64,000 bases of DNA, taken from positions 1-64,000 of the forward strand of contig DATMGU010000017.1 of the NCBI GenBank assembly GCA_035555315.1, read 5' to 3'. This document shows positions 8,509 to 17,561 of this stretch, piece by piece. Source of the stretch: DATMGU01 sp035555315 (lineage in GTDB: Bacteria; Pseudomonadota; Alphaproteobacteria; ATCC43930; CGMCC-115725). Every line of letters begins with the position of its first letter. Position 1 is the stretch's first letter. Under the pieces are notes generated by a model. That model ran no database searches and was not told the DNA's origin. It saw nothing but the letters and a program-made list of their open reading frames with translations. Both the position numbers and the translations under genes were made by a program.

Positions 8509-8748
8509 ATGAAGGTTCGCGTGCATATCGCCCTTAAATCCGGCGTCCTGGACCCGCAAGGCAAGGCCATCGGTACCGCCCTGAAGTCCCTGGGCTTCTC
8601 CGGCGTCGAGGAGGTTCGCCAGGGCAAGTTCATCGATCTGGACCTGGCCGAGACCGACCCCGCCCGCGCCAGATCCGCCGCCGAGGACATGTGCAAGCGG
8701 CTACTCGCCAACACCGTCATGGAAACCTACGCGGTCGAGTTGGTCTAA
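8509..8748 (+). CDS. purS: FGAM synthetase subunit PurS
   Basis: A 79-residue protein, normal length for PurS, the small dimeric subunit that bridges PurL and PurQ in the three-part phosphoribosylformylglycinamidine synthetase. The KSGVLDPQGKAI motif and the GFSGVEEVRQGKFIDL segment are family hallmarks. It follows purC. Its partners purQ and purL lie 5.1 kb further on, behind three inverted protease genes. Confidence 0.95.
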   Translation: MKVRVHIALKSGVLDPQGKAIGTALKSLGFSGVEEVRQGKFIDLDLAETDPARARSAAEDMCKRLLANTVMETYAVELV

Positions 8749-8767
8749 ACCTTCGCTGACAGATGGT

Positions 8768-10339
8768 TCAACGCCAGCATTCGACCAGCACCGTCGCCTT
8801 CTTCAGGCGCTCTGTGATGTCGGCGGTCTTCAAGTCCTGAGCCGATGCGGCGGTCGAATAGGCGACGTTGTTGGCGGTGAGAAAGCCGCGCACGATGTCG
8901 CCTTTGATGGCGAAATTGACGTTCTGGGCGATATCGCCCGAGACTGCCATGATCGCGGCCGCGTTCAGCTTGGCCACGACGACGCCGACCAGATTACCAC
9001 TGAGATCGACCAATGGGCCGCCGCTATTGCCCGGCTGAACCGGGGCGTTGATCTGCATGATGTGGCTGTCGTTCTTCATGCCGGCCAGGGCCGTCACGTT
9101 GCCCGTGGTGACATTGCCGTCGGTCGTCAGCAACGGTACCAACGGGAACCCATAGGCGACGACGCCCTCGCCCTGGCGTGGCATGCCTTGACGGAAGCTG
9201 AGTGGCCGGACCTGGGAAAGCGGCGACGTCAACAGCGCCAGATCACTCGCCGTATCCGTCGCGACGATGGATGCCACCGGATTGGCGTCCGCGCCGGGCA
9301 AGCGCACGCGCATCTCGGTACATTGCGCGGTGACATGGGCGTTGGTGACGATTTGACCGGTGCGGCCAACCACGAAGCCGGTGCCGCTGCCCCGCAATGT
9401 ACGGCCGGCATTCGGTGCCGGTTGAACGCCGGAGCCTACCACCGCCAGCGTCGCATTGCTCGCAGGTGCCACGATATCGGTGCCGGGCTGCCATGTGGTG
9501 GCAATCTGCTGACCCTGCGCCAATTCGGCGGGCGAGAGCGACTTCCCGAGCTGATCGCGGAACACGGAATAGCGCTGCCGCTCCGTATCATTCTTCGATG
9601 TCGCGGCGAGATCGTACCAGGCGTAGGCGACGACCAGGTTTTTTGGAACACCTCGGCCATTGGCGTAGGCGCCGCCAAGGTTGGCTTGGGCGCTGGCGGT
9701 TTTCTGAAGGGCGGCCAGCCTCAGCAGGCGTACCCCCTCGGTCAAATCCACATCGACGCCACGTCCGTTGAAATACATGGCCCCGAGGTTGTTCTCACCC
9801 AGCGGGTTGTTTTGAGCAACGGCAAGTCGATACCACTTCAAGGCTTCGGCGAAATTCTCCGGCACGCCGATACCGTGATCGAATAGATTGCCGTAAGCGG
9901 CCTGACCATCCGCGTAGCCATGCTCCGCGCTGACCTGATACCAGCGGCGGGCCTCGTCGAGGTTCTGCTGCCCAGGTTGGGCGAACTGATAGGCGATGCC
10001 GAGCAGCCAGGCGGCTTCGGGATCGCCGCCGGTCGCGGCCGCTTTCAACAGCCGGGCGCCCTCCGTAAGGTTTTTCGGAACCCCGTTCCCCGCGAGATAC
10101 ATCCTGCCGAGCATGCGTTCGGCCACGACATCGCCGGCCTGCGCCTGCGCGGTGATGTCTGCGACGCCTGAATATTGCCGGACCGTGATGCCGTTCTCGA
10201 CGATCTTGATCGGTGGCGACGTGGCGCATCCGGCCAGCAAGATGGCCGAAAGGCTGCTCGCGCAAAGGAATGCCCGGGTGCCATGACGCCGGTCACGCCG
10301 CCGCATCGACGCGGCGGGCTTAATGTGCAACTCGATCAA
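8768..10339 (-). CDS. Lipoprotein: Sel1 repeats + trypsin-like protease (paralogue 1)
   Basis: A 523-residue predicted lipoprotein with lipobox LLAGC (Cys38). Residues about 60-260 hold five to six Sel1-type repeats (AERMLGRMYLAGNGVPKN and similar). Residues about 315-500 form an S1C/DegP-like protease domain with His in NAHV, Asp in ASDLALL and Ser in GNSGGPL, all intact. There is no PDZ domain. The C-terminus ends VLVECWR, as in paralogue 2. The start is a TTG at 10339 preceded by GGGAG; ATG 10306 is an alternative. Its role is unknown; an envelope adaptor-protease is inferred. Confidence 0.85.
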   Translation of the reverse strand: MIELHIKPAASMRRRDRRHGTRAFLCASSLSAILLAGCATSPPIKIVENGITVRQYSGVADITAQAQAGDVVAERMLGRMYLAGNGVPKNLTEGARLLKAAATGGDPEAAWLLGIAYQFAQPGQQNLDEARRWYQVSAEHGYADGQAAYGNLFDHGIGVPENFAEALKWYRLAVAQNNPLGENNLGAMYFNGRGVDVDLTEGVRLLRLAALQKTASAQANLGGAYANGRGVPKNLVVAYAWYDLAATSKNDTERQRYSVFRDQLGKSLSPAELAQGQQIATTWQPGTDIVAPASNATLAVVGSGVQPAPNAGRTLRGSGTGFVVGRTGQIVTNAHVTAQCTEMRVRLPGADANPVASIVATDTASDLALLTSPLSQVRPLSFRQGMPRQGEGVVAYGFPLVPLLTTDGNVTTGNVTALAGMKNDSHIMQINAPVQPGNSGGPLVDLSGNLVGVVVAKLNAAAIMAVSGDIAQNVNFAIKGDIVRGFLTANNVAYSTAASAQDLKTADITERLKKATVLVECWR

Positions 10340-10437
10340 AGTTCTCTCCCGGCAGATAGGCGCCCAATCCTCCCCGGTAGGCTAATCGCAAGCAATGAAT
10401 TTTCCGTTTGCTTATCCGGACCCGATCCGGACCGTCC

Positions 10438-12144
10438 TCAACGCCAACACTCCACCAGGACGGTGGATTGACGGATCCGTTCGGTAAGATCGGCGGGTTT
10501 CAGGTCCGGCCCCTGCGCCGCCGTGGCGAAGCTCACCGCATGCGCCTGGAGAAAGCTTTCGACGACGGTGTTCTTGATCGCGAAGTTGACGTTTTCGGGA
10601 AGCGCTCCGCTGACCCGCATGATCGCCGCGGCGTTGAGCTTCGCCGAGATGACGCCGACCACGTTGCCGCTGAGATCCACCAAGGGTCCACCGCTGTTGC
10701 CGGGCTGCACCGGGGCGTTCAGCTGCAGCATGCGCGGGTCGTTCTGGATCCCGGCGAGGGCCGTGATGGAGCCCATCGTGACCGCGCCGTCATTCGCCAG
10801 CAGCGGCCCGAGCGGGAAGCCATAGCCCATGACGCCTTCACCCTGCCGTGGCGAGCCCGCCCGGAAGCCCAGCGCATGAAGGCCCGGCACCGTCGCGGTC
10901 AGCAGCGCCAGATCATCGGCCGTATTGGTCGCCGTGACAGACGCGGCAACGTTGGTCCCCATGCCGGGCTGCCGGACGCGGACGTGACCGCATCCGGCGA
11001 TCACATGCGCGTTGCTGACGATCTGTCCGTTCGTGCCAACGGCGAAGCCGGTTCCGATGCTTCGCGGTCCGGTGGCGGGCCGCCCCTCTGTGGCTCCGGG
11101 TGCGACGGTCTTGGGCACGGCGGACACTGGCCCGGGGGCGATGGGCCTCGGATCGACGGTTCCGGCCGAAGCGGTCTGCACCGTATCCCCGGCGAAACGC
11201 TGTAGATCCGTAGCCAATCGCCATGTATCGGCGCCGAGGCGCCAGGAGCCGGCAAGTTGCTGCCCCTGCGTCACCTCCGCCGAGGACAGCGATTTGGTCA
11301 GGCGATCGCGTTGCGCGATACCGGCGTCACGGTGCGCGCCGGAAAGCCGGGTCACCGCCAGATCGTACAACGCATAGGCGACGATTCGATCGGTGGGAAC
11401 GCCTCTGCCGTTTTCGTACAGGTAACCCAGGTTGAGCTGTGCCTCGGCCATGCCCTGCGACGCGGCGAGACGGTATAGGCGAGCGGCTTCGGCCGGATCC
11501 TGTGAGACACCTCGCCCCTTATCATACAGCGTGCCGAGATTATTTTGGCCCAACGGGTTGTTTTGGGCGGCGGAAAGCCGAAACCACGTCAACGCCTCGG
11601 CATAGTCCACCGGTACGCCCGCGCCTTCGTCGAACAAGTGGCCGTAGGCGGCCTGTCCGGGCGCATAGCCCTGTTCGGCGGATTTTCGATACCATTTGCG
11701 GGCTTCGTCCAGATCCGGCCGGCCAAGCGCACCTTGCTGGTAATAGACGCCGAGAAAGAACGCGGCATCGGCATTTCCGGCTTCGGCGGCCATCCGCAAC
11801 CATCGCATGCCTTCGACCGGGTTTTTCTCGGTCTTTATCCCCAACATCTGGAACATGCCCAAATCGTGTTCGGCCAAAATATCGCCGGAACGCGCCAAGG
11901 CCGATAACTCGGCGATGCCCGTATAATGCCGCGCAAAGGGCCCGTCCCCGGTGTAACTGACGCCCGTATCGGCGACACAACCGGCCAGCATCCCCAAGAC
12001 CAGAAACAGCCACCCCAGCCGCCTTGCCGGGATGGATCGCCCGTCCGCGATCGATGAGAGAGCCGGAAGCGCCATCGTCGCTGCGAAGCGCGTGATCCCC
12101 CTCTTCACGATGGCGCCGTGCCGGCTCCCCCTCACCTGCGGCAT
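10438..12144 (-). CDS. Lipoprotein: Sel1 repeats + trypsin-like protease (paralogue 2)
   Basis: A 568-residue paralogue of its neighbours, with a hydrophobic signal ending in lipobox MLAGC, about six Sel1 repeats, a low-complexity Pro/Ala linker, then an S1C protease domain with NAHV, ADDLALL and GNSGGPLVDL intact. The C-terminus is VLVECWR. The ATG at 12144 overlaps the stop of paralogue 3 by 13 nt, which suggests coupling. ATG 12075 would give a more usual lipoprotein signal length and is an equal candidate. It is separated from paralogue 1 by about 100 bp. Confidence 0.85.
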   Translation of the reverse strand: MPQVRGSRHGAIVKRGITRFAATMALPALSSIADGRSIPARRLGWLFLVLGMLAGCVADTGVSYTGDGPFARHYTGIAELSALARSGDILAEHDLGMFQMLGIKTEKNPVEGMRWLRMAAEAGNADAAFFLGVYYQQGALGRPDLDEARKWYRKSAEQGYAPGQAAYGHLFDEGAGVPVDYAEALTWFRLSAAQNNPLGQNNLGTLYDKGRGVSQDPAEAARLYRLAASQGMAEAQLNLGYLYENGRGVPTDRIVAYALYDLAVTRLSGAHRDAGIAQRDRLTKSLSSAEVTQGQQLAGSWRLGADTWRLATDLQRFAGDTVQTASAGTVDPRPIAPGPVSAVPKTVAPGATEGRPATGPRSIGTGFAVGTNGQIVSNAHVIAGCGHVRVRQPGMGTNVAASVTATNTADDLALLTATVPGLHALGFRAGSPRQGEGVMGYGFPLGPLLANDGAVTMGSITALAGIQNDPRMLQLNAPVQPGNSGGPLVDLSGNVVGVISAKLNAAAIMRVSGALPENVNFAIKNTVVESFLQAHAVSFATAAQGPDLKPADLTERIRQSTVLVECWR

Positions 12145-13670
12145 TCGACCACGACCGTCGATCTTTTCACCTGTTCGGCGATGTCGGCGGCGCTGCGATC
12201 CTTGCCGGATGCCGTGGTCGTATAGCTGACCTTGTATTGGTCGAGGAAGATCCGGACGATCTCCGCCTTGATCGCGAAATTCACGTTTTGCGGCGTGATC
12301 GCGACGCCGCGAGTCACCTTGAACGGCACCAATTCACTACTGACCACACCGATCACATTGCCGCTGAGATCCACCAAGGGGCCACCACTGTTGCCGGGTT
12401 GGACCGGTGCCGTGGTCTGCAGCATCCGAGGGTCGTTTCGCAGACCGGCCAAGGCGGTCACATTGCCGGTCGTGACATTGCCATCGGTTGCCAGCATCGA
12501 CCCGAGCGGGAAGCCCACGGAAACCACCCCCTCGCCCGCACGCGGCAGACCGTCGCGGAAGGCCAGCCGCGGCAGAGTGCCCAAGGCCGGACTGAGCAAG
12601 GCCAGATCATTCACCCGATCGATCGCCAAAGCGGTCGCCGGCGCCGAGACTCCTCCCGCCAGATGCAGGGTGATCGTCGAGCAATCCCCCGCCACATGCG
12701 CGTTGGTCAGCACCTCGCCCTTATCGCCGACGACAAAGCCTGTGCCGGTCCCACCGCCTGAACGCTTGGGTGGAACGCCGGCGCCGTCATCCGCCTTCGA
12801 CGAACTCTCAGGTTTGCCGGACGCGCCGGCGCCACCTGCCAATACCGCCATGTCCACACCGCGATGCCACGCTTTCGCCAACTCTTTGGCGCGCGCCACA
12901 TCTTCCTTGCTCAGCAAGCTCGCTACGTCCCTCAGCATCTTGGCGACAGCGCGCTTTTTTTCTTCGCTCACGCCGGCATGCCCAGCGCTCACCCATGCAT
13001 AGCCCACCAGTGGATTCTTGGTCGTGCCTGATCCGATCGCAGTCAACAGGCCAAGGTCGACCATGGCGTAAGGCTCACCCTGAATCGCGGCTTGCCTGAA
13101 CAAAATAACCGCCTTCACATCGTCCTTCGGAACGCCTGAGCCTTCTTGGTAGGCAGTTCCGAGCGTCGTCTGAGCAAACCTGTTGCCTTGCTCAGCGGAT
13201 TTCTCAAGCCACGGAACCGCACCCGCCGGATCAGCCGTCCCCCCTTCGCCGTAGAGCAACATTTTGCCGTAAGCCATTTGACCAACGGCGTCACCGGCCT
13301 CAGCCGCCCGTTTGTACCAATACCGCGCCTTCGCAAGATCCTTGGGCAGAGAACGGCCGGTCCTGTACGCCTGACCCAAAAGCAATGTGGCATCGACGCT
13401 GCCGTGATCGGCGGCAGTGGTGAGCAATTCGACCGCCTTCGCCGCATCGACCGGCACCTTGTCGCCGCCAAGATAGAGCGAACCCAATTGGACCTGGGCA
13501 TCGCGATTCCCTGCCGCCGCATTGGCCTGGATATCGGAAAAATCCTTGAATTTGCTGGAAAATATATCTTCCGCCTTCAAAGCTCTCGGCAGGATCGCGA
13601 AAACGCCGACCATAGCCCAGAATAAAACCCGCCACCCGAAACCGCCCCGCCCCGATCGATTGCGCATCAT
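12132..13670 (-). CDS. Secreted Sel1-repeat + trypsin-like protease (paralogue 3)
   Basis: A 512-residue first gene of the three-gene inverted array. It has a Sec signal (WRVLFWAMVGVFAILP) with no lipobox, unlike the other two, so it is probably periplasmic and soluble. Sel1 repeats occupy about residues 45-235 and the S1C protease about 310-500, with NAHV, VNDLALL and GNSGGPLVDL. The C-terminus VVVECRR matches the tails of the paralogues. An AGGGGGC ribosome site precedes the ATG. The physiological substrate is unknown. Confidence 0.85.
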   Translation of the reverse strand: MMRNRSGRGGFGWRVLFWAMVGVFAILPRALKAEDIFSSKFKDFSDIQANAAAGNRDAQVQLGSLYLGGDKVPVDAAKAVELLTTAADHGSVDATLLLGQAYRTGRSLPKDLAKARYWYKRAAEAGDAVGQMAYGKMLLYGEGGTADPAGAVPWLEKSAEQGNRFAQTTLGTAYQEGSGVPKDDVKAVILFRQAAIQGEPYAMVDLGLLTAIGSGTTKNPLVGYAWVSAGHAGVSEEKKRAVAKMLRDVASLLSKEDVARAKELAKAWHRGVDMAVLAGGAGASGKPESSSKADDGAGVPPKRSGGGTGTGFVVGDKGEVLTNAHVAGDCSTITLHLAGGVSAPATALAIDRVNDLALLSPALGTLPRLAFRDGLPRAGEGVVSVGFPLGSMLATDGNVTTGNVTALAGLRNDPRMLQTTAPVQPGNSGGPLVDLSGNVIGVVSSELVPFKVTRGVAITPQNVNFAIKAEIVRIFLDQYKVSYTTTASGKDRSAADIAEQVKRSTVVVECRR

Positions 13671-13897
13671 GAAGCCCCCTGCCCCTATAGGATGTCACGA
13701 GGAAAGAACAAAACGTGTCAGTACGCAACCTTAAATTGATGGCGTTGGAATAATTTATCCCGCCATAGGTGTGTCACGGGGCAATGCCCGCTCTGCGCTC
13801 GACCCTCCCCCGCGCGCGACACGGCTTGATCCTCCGGGGCAACAGGGGTATTCGGCAGGGGCCCTTTCCCGCCCTCACGCCAGCAGGTCAGATCGCC

Positions 13898-14587
13898 ATG
13901 AAAGCCGCCGTCGTCGTCTTTCCCGGGTCCAACTGCGACCGGGACATCGCCGTCACCCTCGAGGCCGTCACCGGACGCCCGACCCATATGGTCTGGCACC
14001 GCGATACCGAGGTTCCCAAGGTCGATCTGATCGTCCTGCCCGGCGGCTTCAGCTATGGCGATTACCTGCGCTGCGGGGCCATGGCGGCGCATTCGCCGGT
14101 GATGCGCGAGATCGCGGCGCGGGCCGGCCACGGCGTGCCGGTGCTGGGCATCTGCAACGGCTTCCAGATCCTGGCCGAGGTCGGCTTGCTGCCGGGCGCG
14201 CTGCTGCGCAACCGCGATCTGCGCTTCATCAACCGGGACGTGTTCACCCGGGTCGAGACCAGCCAGTCGATCTTCACCAACAAATACCCGGCAGGCGCGG
14301 TATTGCGCATTCCGATCGCCCATGCGGAAGGCAACTATTTCGCCGATGACGCGACGTTGGATCGGCTGGAGGAGCGTGGCCAGGTGGCATTCCGCTATTG
14401 CGACGCGCGCGGCAACGCCGTGGAGAGCGCCAATCCGAACGGGGCCGCGCGCAACATCGCCGGCGTGTTCAACGAGAGCAAGACGGTGCTGGGCTATATG
14501 CCGCATCCCGAACGAGTGGCCGACCCGCTGCTGGGCGGCACGGATGGGTTGGGCATGTTCGAGAGCATGATCGAGGCGCTCTCGTGA
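13898..14587 (+). CDS. purQ: FGAM synthetase, glutaminase subunit PurQ
   Basis: A 229-residue class I glutamine amidotransferase. The N-terminus MKAAVVVFPGSNCDRD is diagnostic of PurQ. The nucleophile Cys is in VLGICNGFQ and the His/Glu pair in MPHPER. It supplies ammonia to PurL. The ATG at 13898 was chosen because upstream frame residues show no family similarity. Its stop overlaps the purL GTG start (GTGA at 14584-14587). Confidence 0.96.
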   Translation: MKAAVVVFPGSNCDRDIAVTLEAVTGRPTHMVWHRDTEVPKVDLIVLPGGFSYGDYLRCGAMAAHSPVMREIAARAGHGVPVLGICNGFQILAEVGLLPGALLRNRDLRFINRDVFTRVETSQSIFTNKYPAGAVLRIPIAHAEGNYFADDATLDRLEERGQVAFRYCDARGNAVESANPNGAARNIAGVFNESKTVLGYMPHPERVADPLLGGTDGLGMFESMIEALS

Positions 14588-16824
14588 GTGGTGCGGCCGA
14601 TACACGCGGCTCCAACGCGATCACCCCGGACATCGTCGCCCAGCATGGGCTGACCCCGGACGAGTACGCGCGCTGCCTGGCGATCATGGGACGCACGCCC
14701 AACCTCACCGAGCTTGGCGTGTTCTCGGTGATGTGGAGCGAGCATTGCTCGTACAAATCCTCCAAGCGCCACTTGAAGACGCTGCCGACAACAGGGCCGC
14801 GCGTCATCTGCGGGCCGGGCGAGAATGCCGGCGTGGTCGATATCGGCGATGGCCAGGCGGTCATCTTCAAGATGGAAAGCCACAACCACCCGTCCTTCAT
14901 CGAACCGTTCCAGGGTGCCGCGACCGGTGTCGGCGGCATCCTGCGCGATGTGTTCACCATGGGCGCCCGGCCGATCGCCAATCTGAACGCGCTGCGCTTC
15001 GGCAGCCCGGATCACCCCAAGACCCGACATCTGGTCGCCGGCGTCTGCGCCGGCATCGGCAGCTATGGCAATTGCGTGGGCGTGCCGACGGTCGGCGGGG
15101 AATGCGAGTTCCACCCCTCCTATAACGGCAACATCCTGGTCAACGCGATGACCGTGGGCCTGGCCGATACGGACAAGATCTTCTATTCGGCGGCGGCTGG
15201 TCCAGGCAATCCGGTGATCTATGTCGGCGCCAAGACAGGCCGTGACGGCATCCATGGCGCCACCATGGCATCGACCGAATTCTCCGCCGATAGCGAGGCG
15301 AAGCGGCCGACCGTGCAGGTCGGCGATCCCTTCACCGAGAAGCTGCTGATCGAGGCCTGCCTGGAGTTGATGGCCGGCGACAGCATCGTCGCGATCCAGG
15401 ATATGGGAGCGGCCGGCCTCACCTCCTCCTCGGTCGAGATGGCCGGCAAGGGCGGCCTAGGCCTCGAACTCGATCTCGATCGGGTGCCGGTGCGCGAGAC
15501 CGAGATGACCGCCTATGAGATCATGCTGTCGGAAAGCCAGGAGCGCATGCTGATGGTGCTGAAGCCCGGCCGCGAGGCCGAGGCGCGCGCCGTCTTCGAC
15601 AAGTGGGAGCTGGATTTCGCGGTGATTGGCCGGGTGACCGAGACCGGCCGGCTGGTCTTGAAACAGCATGGCGCAGTCGCCGCGAACCTGCCGATCGAGC
15701 CGCTGTTCAGCGAGGCGCCGGAATACGACCGGCCGTGGGAGCCCACGCCCCCCTCGCCCCTGCTGCGCCCCGCCGATGTCGCGGCGCCGGTCGATACGTT
15801 GGAGGCGCTGCGCCGCCTGCTCGGCTCGCCCAACCTCGCCAGCAAGCGCTGGATCTGGGACCAGTACGACCACACGGTGATGGGCGACACGGTGCAGCGT
15901 CCGGGCGGAGACGCCGCCGTGGTGCGCGTGCACGGCACCCTGAAGGGGCTGGCGCTGACCGCCGATTGCACGCCGCGCTATTGCGTCGCCGACCCGGTCG
16001 AGGGCGGCAAGCAGGTGGTGGCGGAAAGCTGGCGCAACCTCACCGCGGTCGGCGCCCTGCCGCTGGCGCTCACCGACAACATGAATTTCGGCAATCCGGA
16101 ACGGCCGCGCATCATGGGCCAGTTCGTCGGCTGTATCGCCGGCATGCGCGACGCCTGCCTGGCACTCGACTACCCGGTCGTCTCCGGCAATGTGTCGCTC
16201 TACAACGAGACCGACGGCACCGGCATCCTGCCGACCCCGGCGATCGGCGGCGTCGGCCTGCTGGCCGATGTGCGACTCTCCATGACGCTGTCGTTCAAGG
16301 CCCCCGACGAGGCCATCCTGCTGATCGGCGAGACCGCTGGGCATCTGGGCCGCAGCCTCTATCAAAGCGTGCTGCTGGGCGAAGAGGCAGGCGCGCCACC
16401 GCCGGTCGATCTCGCCGCGGAACGGCGCCATGGCGATGTCGTGCGCGGCTTGATCGAGGCGGCCTCGGTCACCGCCTGCCACGACCTGTCGGGCGGCGGG
16501 TTGCTGGTCGGCCTCGCCCGCATGGCGATCGCCGGCGGGATCGGCGCCGCCCTCGGTGGCAATGAGAGCGGCCTGCCGGACCATGCCTATTGGTTCGGCG
16601 AGGATCAGGCGCGCTATCTGGTGACGACCCGCGACGCCGGCCGGGTGCTCGCCGCCGCCGTCGCCGCGGGCGTGCCCGCCCGACGGATCGGCACGACCTC
16701 AACGGGCACGACCTCAATGGACGCCGCGTTGACAGGGGTTGGCCCCGATGCCATATCGATAGCTGAGCTTCGGGCGATCAACGAGGGCTGGTTGCCCGCC
16801 TATATGGACAGCGAACCGGTGTAA
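14584..16824 (+). CDS. purL: FGAM synthetase, synthase subunit PurL (small type)
   Basis: A 746-residue small-type PurL that converts FGAR to FGAM using ATP and ammonia from PurQ. Motifs include VMWSEHCSYKSSK, ESHNHPSFIEPFQGAATGVGG and GGxxDC-like repeats with two AIRS-type halves. A GTG start overlaps the purQ stop by four bases, so strong translational coupling is expected. It forms a complex with PurS and PurQ; purS is 5.8 kb upstream. Confidence 0.96.
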   Translation: MSGAADTRGSNAITPDIVAQHGLTPDEYARCLAIMGRTPNLTELGVFSVMWSEHCSYKSSKRHLKTLPTTGPRVICGPGENAGVVDIGDGQAVIFKMESHNHPSFIEPFQGAATGVGGILRDVFTMGARPIANLNALRFGSPDHPKTRHLVAGVCAGIGSYGNCVGVPTVGGECEFHPSYNGNILVNAMTVGLADTDKIFYSAAAGPGNPVIYVGAKTGRDGIHGATMASTEFSADSEAKRPTVQVGDPFTEKLLIEACLELMAGDSIVAIQDMGAAGLTSSSVEMAGKGGLGLELDLDRVPVRETEMTAYEIMLSESQERMLMVLKPGREAEARAVFDKWELDFAVIGRVTETGRLVLKQHGAVAANLPIEPLFSEAPEYDRPWEPTPPSPLLRPADVAAPVDTLEALRRLLGSPNLASKRWIWDQYDHTVMGDTVQRPGGDAAVVRVHGTLKGLALTADCTPRYCVADPVEGGKQVVAESWRNLTAVGALPLALTDNMNFGNPERPRIMGQFVGCIAGMRDACLALDYPVVSGNVSLYNETDGTGILPTPAIGGVGLLADVRLSMTLSFKAPDEAILLIGETAGHLGRSLYQSVLLGEEAGAPPPVDLAAERRHGDVVRGLIEAASVTACHDLSGGGLLVGLARMAIAGGIGAALGGNESGLPDHAYWFGEDQARYLVTTRDAGRVLAAAVAAGVPARRIGTTSTGTTSMDAALTGVGPDAISIAELRAINEGWLPAYMDSEPV

Positions 16825-16854
16825 CGGCGGCACGACCTTGAGGGGAACCAGCCG

Positions 16855-17091
16855 ATGGCGATGGACGCGGCGACGATCGAGCGATTGATCAAGGAGAGCC
16901 TGCCCGACGCCCGGGTGACGATCGAGGATCTGCGCGGCGACGGCGACCACTACGCCGCCCATGTCGTCTCCGGCGCCTTCAAGGGCCAAAGCCGCGTCAA
17001 GCAGCACCAGATGGTGTATCAGGCGCTGCGCGGCCGGATGGGTGGCGAATTGCATGCCCTGGCCTTGCAGACCGGCGTCCCGGAAGATTAA
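16855..17091 (+). CDS. BolA family protein
   Basis: A 78-residue BolA-like protein with the conserved C-terminal segment RVKQHQMVYQALRGRM, including the invariant His expected to bind a glutaredoxin-bridged [2Fe-2S] cluster. It lies 40 bp before a CGFS monothiol glutaredoxin, its known partner class in iron signalling and Fe-S trafficking. A GAGGGGA ribosome site precedes the ATG. It is the BolA2/IbaG-like short form. Confidence 0.92.
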   Translation: MAMDAATIERLIKESLPDARVTIEDLRGDGDHYAAHVVSGAFKGQSRVKQHQMVYQALRGRMGGELHALALQTGVPED

Positions 17092-17131
17092 ATAACCCCA
17101 ACTGCCTTTGGATTTTTAAGGACCGCGGCCC

Positions 17132-17470
17132 ATGAGCGACAATCCGGTATTCGAGCGTATACGAGACGACATCACCAGCAACCCGGTCGTGCTGTACATG
17201 AAGGGCACCCCGGTATTCCCGCAATGCGGCTTCTCCGCCGGGGTCGTCCAGGTGTTGAGCCAGCTCGGCATTAAGTTCAAGGGTATCGACATCCTGACCG
17301 ACCCCTCGCTGCGCCAGGGCGTCAAGGACTTCTCCAGCTGGCCGACGATCCCCCAGCTCTACGTCAAGGGCGAGTTCATCGGCGGCGCCGACATCGTCCG
17401 CGAGATGTACCAGAGCGGCGAACTGCAAGAACTGCTGCACAGCCACGGCTTGGACGCGCGGGTGGCGTAA
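17132..17470 (+). CDS. grxD: CGFS monothiol glutaredoxin
   Basis: A 112-residue Grx4-type protein. The active site is FPQCGFS, the single-Cys CGFS form that binds [2Fe-2S] clusters with glutathione. The conserved SWPTIPQLYVKGEFIGG and GGADIVREM segments are present. It is paired with the upstream BolA protein and followed by a strong terminator, ending the purQ-purL-bolA-grxD run. Confidence 0.96.
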   Translation: MSDNPVFERIRDDITSNPVVLYMKGTPVFPQCGFSAGVVQVLSQLGIKFKGIDILTDPSLRQGVKDFSSWPTIPQLYVKGEFIGGADIVREMYQSGELQELLHSHGLDARVA

Positions 17471-17493
17471 GCCGTCCGACGCTAGTAGCTAAA

Positions 17494-17528
17494 GCGGGCG
17501 TGCCTCTTCCGAGGGGTACGCCCGTTTT
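17494..17528 (+). terminator. Rho-independent terminator after grxD
   Basis: The stem CGGGCGT/ACGCCCG is extended by CCTC/GAGG around a TTCC loop and followed by TTTT-G-TT. It sits 24 bp after the grxD stop. Confidence 0.85.
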
Positions 17529-17561
17529 GTTAGGCACTTGGCTCGGCGACGACAGTCTGCA

